Assembly (NCBI GenBank): GCA_000436735.1
Contig: FR887168.1
Coordinates: 11,662 to 20,135 of the forward strand
Source: Firmicutes bacterium CAG:170
GTDB lineage: Bacteria; Bacillota; Clostridia; Oscillospirales; Oscillospiraceae
Length of the DNA: 8,474 nucleotides
Direction of reading: 5' to 3'
The notes under the pieces were generated by a model. That model searched no databases, was not told the DNA's origin, and saw only the letters and a program-made list of their open reading frames with translations. A program made the position numbers and the translations under genes. Below, one piece after another: positions 1 to 5,943 of the stretch. The first letter of the stretch is position 1. Each line of letters begins with the position of its first letter.

Positions 1-392
1 TGCGGGGGGGCGGACGCACCTCGGCGCCGCTAAGTGCCAGCCGCTATGGGCTAAGCTCCCGGCAGATCCTCGTCAACACCCGCACCGGACAGCAGATCGC
101 GGCGGAAAACAGCGAGTTTCTGCGGCGCGGCGGAAGCTGCGTGAAGGTGCAGGGACTGACCGGGAACAAGGTGCGCGCGACGTGGCGGACGGCAGCGCAG
201 CGGCTGGAGGATGCGCGGCGGGACAAGCATCTGATCGAGGTGTGCGTGCCGGGAAGCTTTACGGCGCAGCCGCTCGACCGGGTCGAGCTGACGCTCCCGG
301 CCATGGGGGTCGAGGGTGTGTTTACGGTGCAGACAGCGGAATCGGTCTGCGGAGACGCGGGTGTCAGCTGCACGCTGACATTGAGGGAATGA
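1..392 (+). CDS. Phage baseplate hub protein, 3' end (gpD / Mu gp44 / XkdQ-like), partial
   Basis: The reading frame is open from base 3 to the TGA at 390-392, so this is the C-terminal part (about 129 residues) of a gene that begins outside the window. A GTG at 141 could be read as a start, but it has no ribosome binding site and the frame upstream of it is coding. The last 75 residues fit the end of baseplate hub proteins: an alpha segment (TAAQRLEDARRDKHLIEV), a VPGS turn, a hydrophobic strand placed where these proteins say 'pGD.V.l', and a closing GVEGVFTVQTAESV strand followed by TLTLRE. In the known families this protein forms the trimeric hub under the tail tube that holds the spike. 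The position directly before a spike gene supports this. The family call rests on shape and gene order; sequence similarity alone is weak. Confidence 0.6.
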   Translation, partial: RGGGRTSAPLSASRYGLSSRQILVNTRTGQQIAAENSEFLRRGGSCVKVQGLTGNKVRATWRTAAQRLEDARRDKHLIEVCVPGSFTAQPLDRVELTLPAMGVEGVFTVQTAESVCGDAGVSCTLTLRE

Positions 393-393
393 T

Positions 394-762
394 ATGTGGC
401 TTTCAAAGAGAATCGTACAGGAAACGCCGGAATTTGAACCGGCGACGCTGGGAACGGTCTCCATTGGCGGCGAGGATGCGGCGGTGGTGACGGACGGCGA
501 AAAGCGAAACGCACGGGTGATCTCTCCCGGCGGCTACTGCTGGCAGCCGTCCGCCTCGGACAGCGTGCTCGTTATCAAGGGAAACGAGCTTTATGTGCCG
601 GGCGTTTTGCAGAGCGGCGGCGCATTGCAGCCGGGCGAGGTGCTCATCTACTCGGGCGGCGCGTCGATCCGGCTGAAAAACTCGGGCGAGATCGAGCTGA
701 ACGGCAGGGTGGAGATCTCTGGCGAGGCATTTGTAAACGGCAGGAGGGTCTTGACGGAATGA
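394..762 (+). CDS. Baseplate spike protein, Mu gp45 / gpV-like
   Basis: This 122-residue protein starts at ATG 394, one base after the hub stop codon, with GAGGGA at 383-388 as ribosome binding site. Residues 15-85 alternate short beta strands and turns, as in the OB-fold body of gpV/gp45. Residues 86-122 are an amphipathic beta repeat (ASIRLKNSGEIELNGRVEI, then GEAFVNGRRVL), the pattern of the triple-stranded beta-helix needle of contractile-tail spikes. It is short compared with P2 gpV and Mu gp45, so the needle would be stubby. It probably forms the membrane-piercing tip at the end of the tail tube. In PBSX-type clusters a DUF2577 protein occupies this slot, which is the main alternative. 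Its 3' end overlaps the next gene by ATGA. Confidence 0.72.
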   Translation: MWLSKRIVQETPEFEPATLGTVSIGGEDAAVVTDGEKRNARVISPGGYCWQPSASDSVLVIKGNELYVPGVLQSGGALQPGEVLIYSGGASIRLKNSGEIELNGRVEISGEAFVNGRRVLTE

Positions 763-1106
763 CGGAAAATTTACTGCGCGGCGGAGACTATGTGCCGGAC
801 GGCTTCGGCGGCTTCGTGCGCTTGCAGGAGGAAGAGGCGCTGCTGGAACGGGCGCTGTTCAAGCTGACGTGCCGGAGAGGGGCGTTCCCGTTCCTTCCGG
901 AGCTGGGAAGCCGCCTGCGTGAGCTTGGCAGGCTCCGGCCCTCCGCACGGAACGCGGCTGCGCAGCAGTATGCCGCGCAGGCGCTGGAGGGTATGGGCAT
1001 GGAGGTCACGGGCGCCCGGGTGCGGATGGTCTCCGACAATCAGGCGGACGTGGCCATCGAGCTTGTCTATGACGGGACGCAGAGAACGGTGGAGGTGACG
1101 GTATGA
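759..1106 (+). CDS. Baseplate wedge protein, gp25 / Mu gp46 / DUF2634-like
   Basis: This 115-residue protein overlaps the previous stop by ATGA (759-762) and is preceded by AGGAGGG at 742-748. The first 25 residues are loop-rich; then EEEALLERALFKLTCRRGAF and LPELGSRLREL match the helical core and 'G..p..p..G..l..l' pattern of gp25/gpW-type wedge proteins. The C-terminus folds as alternating strands (VTGARVRMVSDNQADVAIEL then TQRTVEVTV), usual for this family. In Mu, P2 and PBSX the counterpart sits between the spike gene and the J/gp47 gene, exactly as here. The product would link the tail sheath to the baseplate wedges. A translational ATGA overlap couples it to the J gene. Confidence 0.72.
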   Translation: MTENLLRGGDYVPDGFGGFVRLQEEEALLERALFKLTCRRGAFPFLPELGSRLRELGRLRPSARNAAAQQYAAQALEGMGMEVTGARVRMVSDNQADVAIELVYDGTQRTVEVTV

Positions 1107-2161
1107 AGGAAATTGCGGAAATTTATGGGCAGATGCTGGAGACGTTCGAGGAAAAGACCGGGTTTGCCATGGACGATACGGCCGATCTGGCCGTGCGGCT
1201 GTATGCTGCGGCGGCGCAGCTTCAGGCGCTCTATATTTACGCAGACTGGGCGCTGACGCAGAGCTTTCCGCAGTGCGCGGCGGGGCAGTATCTGGACTAT
1301 CACGCGCAGCTGCGCGGCATTACGCGAAAGGGCGGACACAAGGCGGAGGGGGTCCTCCGCTTCCGGCTGGAAAGCGCGCGGCCGGATGCGCTGACCATCC
1401 CGGCGGGCGTCGTCTGTACGACGGCGGGACTGGTACGCTTCGTTACGACGGAGGAGGGCGTGATCCCGGCGGGCGCGCTTTATGCAGACGTTGCGGCGGA
1501 GGCGGAGTCGGTGGGTACGGCCGGAAACGTACCGGCGCAGAGCGTGACCTTCCTCACAAAAGCGCCGACCGGCGTGTCGGGCGTGACAAATCCGGCGGCG
1601 TTTCAGGGCGGCAGCGGAGACGAGGACGACGAAAGTCTCCGCGAACGCATTCTGGACAGCTTCCTCCGGCTCCCAAACGGCGCGAACGCGGTGTTCTATG
1701 AGCTGCGCGCGCTTTCTCACAAGGGCGTGGACGCCGTCCGCGTCATTCCGCGCGACCGCGGGATCGGTACGGTCGGCGTGGTGGTGGCTGCGTCGGACGG
1801 TGCGCCGAAGCAGGCGCTGCTGGACGAGATCCAGCAGGATCTGGACAGCGTGCGCGAGATCGCCGTGGATGTGCAGGTGATGGCGCCGGAGCTTCAAAGC
1901 GTGGATGTGACGGTGAAGCTCTGGCCGAAGCAGAAAACCAGCTTCGCGGACGCCTCCGCCGCCGTGCAGACGGCGCTGCGGGCGTTTTTCACCGGCAGCC
2001 TGCTCGGCAGAGCCGTCTACCGCGCACAGCTCGGAAAGGCCGTCCTTGACACGGGCATGGTGGAAAATTATCAGATCGTGGAGCCTGCGGCGGATATTGC
2101 GGAAAACGCAAGGGCTTTGCCGCAGCTTGGAACGCTGACGATCCTGGAGGGCGAGGAATGA
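1103..2161 (+). CDS. Baseplate J family protein (Mu gp47 / XkdT-like)
   Basis: The 352-residue length is normal for the PBSX XkdT / Mu gp47 group. The ribosome binding site is GGAGGTGA at 1091-1098 and the ATG overlaps the upstream stop. Diagnostic features are the N-terminal helical part ending in GQYLDYHAQLRGITRKGG ('G.yLD..a...gi.R'), the AESVGTAGNVPAQSVTFLT segment, and the GGSGDEDDESLRERILDSF motif near residues 171-189, which is the hallmark 'GG.d.E.de.lR.R' of baseplate J proteins. The remainder (IGTVGVVVAASDGAP onward) fits the C-terminal beta-alpha wedge domain. The protein forms the outer baseplate wedge that transmits the signal for sheath contraction. This is the best-supported phage gene here. 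ATGA at 2158-2161 couples it to the next gene. Confidence 0.92.
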   Translation: MKEIAEIYGQMLETFEEKTGFAMDDTADLAVRLYAAAAQLQALYIYADWALTQSFPQCAAGQYLDYHAQLRGITRKGGHKAEGVLRFRLESARPDALTIPAGVVCTTAGLVRFVTTEEGVIPAGALYADVAAEAESVGTAGNVPAQSVTFLTKAPTGVSGVTNPAAFQGGSGDEDDESLRERILDSFLRLPNGANAVFYELRALSHKGVDAVRVIPRDRGIGTVGVVVAASDGAPKQALLDEIQQDLDSVREIAVDVQVMAPELQSVDVTVKLWPKQKTSFADASAAVQTALRAFFTGSLLGRAVYRAQLGKAVLDTGMVENYQIVEPAADIAENARALPQLGTLTILEGEE

Positions 2162-2736
2162 GCTGCACGGAAGAGCTGATCGCGCTTTTGAGGCCGCTCG
2201 GCGTTTACAGCTTCCGGGAGGGGAGCTTTTCACTCGGTGAGCTTCAGGCGCTCGGAAAGTCGCTCAACGAGCTGGAGACGTGGGCGCAGACCGCCCAGCG
2301 GGAGAGCATCGTCCTGACGGCGCAGGCAGAGGGACTGGAAAGAATGGAAGCGCTGTTCCGGCATGGCGCGGTGGAGCAGGATACCGAGGCACGCAGAAAA
2401 GCCATCGCCGCGTTTTTGCAGATCGGCGGCGACAGCTTCACGGCCGCGGCACTGAATCGCTGCCTGCGCGCGTGCGGCGTGCCGTGTACGGTGGAGGAAA
2501 CGGGCGAGGTCAACCGCGTCAAGGTCTGGTTTCCGGGCGTTATGGGCGTCCCGGAGGGCTTTTCGTGGATGCGGGCCGTGATCGAGGATATTTTGCCATG
2601 CCAGCTTGGAATTTTTTACTGGTTCCGATACTGCACATGGCAGGAGACGGAGCAGTACCGGCTGACATGGGGCGCACTGAACGCCATGTCGTGGACGGCG
2701 TGGATGCTCTATCACGAAGGGCCGGTGGAGCCGTAA
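2158..2736 (+). CDS. YmfQ/DUF2313 family tail protein (XkdU / Mu gp48-like)
   Basis: This 192-residue protein is close in length to XkdU (about 190) and lies in the expected place right after the J gene, with TGGAGG at 2145-2150 as ribosome binding site. The N-terminus (ELIALLRPLGVYSF, then LGELQALGKSLNELETW) and the block 'tAqaeGLerMEaLF' around residues 55-66 are typical of DUF2313 proteins. Residues 77-95 (EARRKAIAAFLQIGGDSFT) and the aromatic C-terminus (WTAWMLYHEGPVEP) also fit. In relatives it caps the wedge and connects to the tail-fibre base. The normal downstream neighbour, a tail fibre, is missing. The TAA stop (2734-2736) borrows its adenines from the A-tract of the palindrome that follows, so the end of this gene and the repeat are fused. 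Confidence 0.85.
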   Translation: MSCTEELIALLRPLGVYSFREGSFSLGELQALGKSLNELETWAQTAQRESIVLTAQAEGLERMEALFRHGAVEQDTEARRKAIAAFLQIGGDSFTAAALNRCLRACGVPCTVEETGEVNRVKVWFPGVMGVPEGFSWMRAVIEDILPCQLGIFYWFRYCTWQETEQYRLTWGALNAMSWTAWMLYHEGPVEP

Positions 2737-2766
2737 AAAACAGCCGGAGGCAGCTGCCTCCGGCTG
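2736..2766. repeat. 31-bp A-tract plus palindrome, copy 1
   Basis: Bases 2741-2766 form a perfect 26-bp palindrome (13-bp arms, CAGCCGGAGGCAG and its complement), preceded by six adenines at 2735-2740. An identical 31-bp block (five A plus the palindrome) recurs at 5740-5770 in the same orientation. The arms would fold into a very stable hairpin. On the minus strand the hairpin is followed by a run of T, the classic intrinsic terminator. On the plus strand, the direction of the phage genes, the hairpin is followed by CGGTGCGTTTCTTC, a weaker and offset T-rich tail. It may still end phage transcription. No minus-strand gene lies nearby that would need it. Confidence 0.85.
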
Positions 2767-2794
2767 CGGTGCGTTTCTTCATCCCGATTCCATG

Positions 2795-2823
2795 TTTACA
2801 TCTCCCGATAAAAATGGTATAAT
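2795..2823 (+). promoter_or_regulatory. Sigma-A type promoter of the hydrolase-acyltransferase operon
   Basis: The -35 box is TTTACA (2795-2800, five of six consensus bases), followed by a 17-bp spacer and a perfect TATAAT -10 box (2818-2823) with an extended TGG at 2815-2817. Transcription should start near 2830, leaving a 5' leader of about 25 bases. Because the ATG codons at 2792 and 2822 lie upstream of that start point, neither can begin the protein. The promoter isolates this operon from the phage module. No operator or riboswitch is visible. Confidence 0.82.
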
Positions 2824-2854
2824 GATTAAATCTCATGAAAAGGAGGGGACGCAT

Positions 2855-5017
2855 TTGGGTCTCCCTGCGAAGCTGGTACGTTCCCAACTGAATTTCTTCA
2901 AGCCCTTTGTCGCCAACTGCTCTCTGGAGATCACGCGCAAGGGTCAGGACAAGCTTGGCGAGCTGATGGAAGCCATCCACCGGCGCGATGTCTATGTCCG
3001 CGACCATGACTTCGGCCTGTTCTCCGGCGCGTGGCTCATACCAAAGGATGAGCGGCGGCAGGGCGTTGTTCTGTATCTGCACGGCGGCGGCTACACCTGC
3101 GGCAATCTCGACTATGCGAAGGGCTTCGCCGCGACGCTGGCCGACGAATGCGGCGTGCGCGTATTCTGCGCGGCCTACCGTCTCGCGCCGGAAAACCGCT
3201 ATCCCGCCGCACTGGATGACGCCGTGGAAAGCTACCGTTATCTTCTGAAAAAGGGCTACCCGGCCCGGCAGATCCTGCTCTGCGGTGAAAGCGCGGGCGG
3301 CGGTCTGATCTATGCGCTGTGTCTGAGGCTGCGGGAACTGAAGCTGCCGCTTCCCTGCGGGCTGATCGGCATTTCGCCGTGGACGGATCTGACCGGCTCC
3401 GGCGAATCCTACGTCAAAAACCGCGACATCGACCCGTCTATGACGCCGGAGCTTCTGAAATTCTATGCCGAATGCTATACGGACGATCCCACGGACCCGT
3501 TCTGCTCACCGCTCTTCGGTGATCTGAAGGGGCTGCCGCCGTCGCTGCTGTTCGTCGGCGGCGACGAAGTGATGCTGGATGATACGCGGATGCTGCACGA
3601 AAAGCTGCTGAAAAGCGGCTGTCAGAGCAAGCTTATCATCGCGCCCGAGCGCTGGCACGCCTATGTGCTCTACTACCTGAACGAAAACATGTCCGATTTT
3701 GAAACGATCGGCGATTTCATGACGAAGGTGCTCTCTCCGGCGAAGAAGCTCCGCTGGATGCGGCTGGACAACGCGGCGAAGATCTATCCCGCCGCCAAGC
3801 GCCGCGGCTGGACGAACTATTTCCGCCTCTCCGCCACGCTGACGGAGAATGTGGACGTGCCCGTCCTGCGCACGGCGCTGGATGTGACGGTGCGCCGCTT
3901 CCCGTCCATCGCCGTCCGGCTGCGCCGGGGCGCGTTCTGGTATTACCTTGAGCAGATCCCGAAGGCGCCGCCTATCGAGGAGGACAAAAGCTATCCGCTC
4001 GTCCACGTCCCCTTCGACGATATCCGCAAATGTGCCTTCCGGGTGCTCGTCTATCATGACCGCATCGCCGTGGAATTTTTCCACGCCGTAACGGACGGCA
4101 CCGGCGGCCTGATTTTCCTCAAGACGCTCGTCGCCGAATACCTGTGCCAGAAATACGGCGCACAGATCCCCGCCGAATGCGGCGTGCTCGGACGGCTCGA
4201 GGAACCCAGTGAAGACGAGCTGGAGGACAGCTTCCTGCGCTATGCCGGCGACGTAAAGGCCAGCCGGAAGGAAGCGACCGCGTGGCATTTGTGCGGCACG
4301 CCGGAGCCGGACGGCTTCCTGAATCTTACGACCATGATGCTCTCCGTCGAACAGGTCAAGGCCTGCGCCAAGGCGCACAGCGTCAGCGTGACGGAATTTC
4401 TCGCCGCCGCGATGCTGGAGGCAATCTGCCGCCTTCAGGCGGAGCAGGTACCGCGCCGCAGCCGCCGCAAGCCCGTCAAGGTCCTGCTTCCGGTCAACCT
4501 CCGGCGGCTGTTCCCAAGCAGAACGCTGCGGAACTTCGCCTCCTATGTGACGCCGGAGATCGACCCTCGCATGGGCGACTATACCTTCGACGAGATCTGC
4601 TCCATCGCCCATCACCGGATGGGTCTGGAAAACGACCGCCGCATGATGGCCGCGAAAATTGCGACAAACGTCGCAAGCGAAAGATCTCCGATCCTGCGGA
4701 TCATGCCGCTGTTCGTCAAAAACATCGCCATGAAGGCCGTTTTTGATACGGTCGGCGAGTGCAAATCCTGCCTGTGCATGTCCAATCTCGGCGCGGTGCA
4801 GATGCCGGAGGCTATGGCCCCCTATGTCCGCCGGATGGACTTCATCATCGGCGTGCAGTCACGCGCGCCGCATAACTGCGGCGTGCTCTCGTGGGGCGAT
4901 ACCATGTATATCAACCTCATCCGCAACATCCGTGAGCCGGAGCTGGAGCTTCACTTCTTCCGTGTGCTGCACGGCCTCGGCCTGCACGTCAAGGTCGAGA
5001 GCAACCAACGTGATTAA
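2855..5017 (+). CDS. Alpha/beta hydrolase (HSL type) fused to an HxxxDG acyltransferase / condensation-like domain
   Basis: The chosen start is TTG 2855: AGGAGGGG at 2841-2848 is six bases upstream, and the in-frame ATGs at 2792 and 2822 lie inside the promoter. This gives 720 residues. Residues about 1-290 are a hormone-sensitive-lipase-type hydrolase: oxyanion motif HGGG (76-79), nucleophile elbow GESAGG (144-149, Ser146), probable acid Asp237 in GGDEVMLDD and His268 in ERWHAY. Residues about 315-715 form a second enzyme of the chloramphenicol-acetyltransferase/condensation/alcohol-acetyltransferase superfamily, with HAVTDG (His410, Asp414) as HxxxDG and SWGDTMYINL near the end. Both catalytic centres look intact and there is no signal peptide. 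A likely role is making and cleaving, or transferring, an acyl ester; the acyl donor and acceptor are unknown. It is co-transcribed with the membrane protein 12 bp downstream. The domain calls are firm, the function is inferred. Confidence 0.88.
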   Translation: MGLPAKLVRSQLNFFKPFVANCSLEITRKGQDKLGELMEAIHRRDVYVRDHDFGLFSGAWLIPKDERRQGVVLYLHGGGYTCGNLDYAKGFAATLADECGVRVFCAAYRLAPENRYPAALDDAVESYRYLLKKGYPARQILLCGESAGGGLIYALCLRLRELKLPLPCGLIGISPWTDLTGSGESYVKNRDIDPSMTPELLKFYAECYTDDPTDPFCSPLFGDLKGLPPSLLFVGGDEVMLDDTRMLHEKLLKSGCQSKLIIAPERWHAYVLYYLNENMSDFETIGDFMTKVLSPAKKLRWMRLDNAAKIYPAAKRRGWTNYFRLSATLTENVDVPVLRTALDVTVRRFPSIAVRLRRGAFWYYLEQIPKAPPIEEDKSYPLVHVPFDDIRKCAFRVLVYHDRIAVEFFHAVTDGTGGLIFLKTLVAEYLCQKYGAQIPAECGVLGRLEEPSEDELEDSFLRYAGDVKASRKEATAWHLCGTPEPDGFLNLTTMMLSVEQVKACAKAHSVSVTEFLAAAMLEAICRLQAEQVPRRSRRKPVKVLLPVNLRRLFPSRTLRNFASYVTPEIDPRMGDYTFDEICSIAHHRMGLENDRRMMAAKIATNVASERSPILRIMPLFVKNIAMKAVFDTVGECKSCLCMSNLGAVQMPEAMAPYVRRMDFIIGVQSRAPHNCGVLSWGDTMYINLIRNIREPELELHFFRVLHGLGLHVKVESNQRD

Positions 5018-5029
5018 GGAGGAACCACA

Positions 5030-5728
5030 ATGTATTGTGTAAAATGCGGCGCGGAGCTTGCCGACAGCGAAAAGAAGTGCCCGCTCTGCGGCACGACCGT
5101 TTTCCATCCGGAGCTTCCGCGCACCCTCGCCGATCCGCCCTTCCCGCCTGACCGGCGCATCCGTCCGGAGGATGTCAACCGCTCCGGCGTTCTGTTTGTG
5201 CTGACTGTTCTGGCGCTGCTTCCGGCCGTGATCTGCCTGCTGTGCGACTGGCGCATCAACGGTGGGATCGTCTGGTCCGGCTACGCCTCCGGCGCGATCG
5301 GACTTCTCTATGTTCTGACCATTCTTCCGCTCTGGTTCCGGCATCCGAATCCGGTCATTTTCGTCCCGGTCGATTTCATCGCCATCGGGCTGTATCTGCT
5401 TTACGTCGATCTGGCGACCGGCGGGGACTGGTTTTTGAGATTCGCCTTCCCGGTGACCGGCGCGATCGGGCTTCTGGTCAGCGCCATGGTCGCATTGACG
5501 CATTATCTGCACGCCGGATATCTCTATATCTACGGCGGCGGTCTGATCCTCGGCGGCGGACTGGCCGTGCTGATCGAGTTTCTGATCAATCTCACCTTTC
5601 ATGTCCACCAGACCTTCTTCTGGTCGTTCTATCCGCTGGCGGCGGGCGTCATTCTCGGCCTGATGCTGATCGTCATCGCCATCTGCAAGCCGCTGCGCGA
5701 ATCGCTCCGCCGGAAATTCTTCCTGTGA
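5030..5728 (+). CDS. Zinc-ribbon membrane protein, DUF6320-like
   Basis: This 232-residue protein has a strong AAGGAGG at 5016-5022 that overlaps the upstream stop codon, so it is translated from the same mRNA. The N-terminus carries a four-cysteine zinc ribbon (CVKC at 3-6 and CPLC at 17-20), followed by a proline-rich linker to about residue 50. Six hydrophobic segments follow, at roughly 53-75, 79-103, 107-128, 133-156, 160-185 and 193-220, and a basic tail (LRESLRRKFFL). The arrangement matches DUF6320 proteins, which I recall occurring beside acetyltransferase-like genes in Clostridia. No catalytic motif is visible. It could anchor the acyltransferase to the membrane or move its product, but that is inference from pairing alone. 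The zinc ribbon is expected to face the cytoplasm. Confidence 0.75.
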   Translation: MYCVKCGAELADSEKKCPLCGTTVFHPELPRTLADPPFPPDRRIRPEDVNRSGVLFVLTVLALLPAVICLLCDWRINGGIVWSGYASGAIGLLYVLTILPLWFRHPNPVIFVPVDFIAIGLYLLYVDLATGGDWFLRFAFPVTGAIGLLVSAMVALTHYLHAGYLYIYGGGLILGGGLAVLIEFLINLTFHVHQTFFWSFYPLAAGVILGLMLIVIAICKPLRESLRRKFFL

Positions 5729-5739
5729 GTCAGGCATAT

Positions 5740-5770
5740 AAAAACAGCCGGAGGCAGCTGCCTCCGGCTG
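5740..5770. repeat. 31-bp A-tract plus palindrome, copy 2
   Basis: This block is identical to the one at 2736-2766: five A (5740-5744) and the 26-bp perfect palindrome (5745-5770). It begins 11 bases after the stop codon of the membrane protein. On the plus strand the hairpin is followed by TTCAGTTTG, a plausible terminator tail for the operon. On the minus strand it is followed by TTTTTATATG, a better one, so it could also act as a back-up terminator for the minus-strand gene at 5944-6729. The identity of both copies, including the A-tract, points to a dispersed repeat rather than two independently evolved terminators. Confidence 0.85.
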
Positions 5771-5853
5771 TTCAGTTTGTCGTGGAACCTCGTAGAGTTC
5801 CGCCGCGCGCGGCTGCGCGACCCAGTGGTTCCCCTTGCGGCATAGCCGCTGCG
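5771..5853. other. Structured non-coding stretch between convergent genes
   Basis: I see no credible gene here. The stretch is rich in inverted repeats: GGAAC (5784-5788) can pair with GTTCC (5797-5801); GGAACC (5784-5789) can pair instead with GGTTCC (5827-5832); GCCGCGCGCGGC (5802-5813) is a 12-bp palindrome; and GCGGC/GCCGC (5837-5841 and 5845-5849) form a hairpin with an ATA loop. The first two pairings exclude each other. It may be the interior of a dispersed repeat whose ends are the palindrome at 5745 and the hairpin at 5869. Transcription of it as a functional RNA is not shown. Confidence 0.5.
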
Positions 5854-5863
5854 GTCGGAGATG

Positions 5864-5890
5864 AAAAAGACGCCGCCGGCGTCTTTTTTT
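5864..5890. terminator. Bidirectional intrinsic terminator
   Basis: The stem GACGCC (5869-5874) and GGCGTC (5878-5883) has a three-base loop, with five A before it and seven T after it, so it terminates in both directions. An outer stem, GTCGGAG (5854-5860) with CTCCGAC (5895-5901), encloses it. It lies between the convergent plus-strand operon ending at 5728 and the minus-strand gene ending at 5944, where such an element is expected. Confidence 0.88.
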
Positions 5891-5943
5891 AACGCTCCGA
5901 CATCGGGAAACATGCACTTCTTCAGTCGGCGTCACGCCCACGC

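Noticed and set aside
141..392. GTG at 141 as a true gene start giving an 83-residue protein
   Set aside because: No ribosome binding site, and the same frame is open and protein-like back to base 3, so the gene enters from the left edge.
1067..2233. Minus-strand open frame (388 codons) opposite the baseplate J gene
   Set aside because: Arg/His-rich translation without motifs or a ribosome binding site, and the plus-strand J gene is unambiguous.
3506..4615. Minus-strand open frame (369 codons) opposite the fusion enzyme
   Set aside because: Antisense to a gene with clear catalytic motifs; low-complexity translation and no start signals.
2736..5770. Identical repeats as prophage attachment sites (attL/attR)
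   Set aside because: The sequence between the copies holds no phage genes and no integrase, and the phage module lies outside them. Dispersed repeat or terminator fits better.
5629..5913. Small minus-strand open frame covering the intergenic repeat (94 codons)
   Set aside because: It translates hairpins and the terminator itself, which indicates an artefact of the repeat and not a peptide gene.
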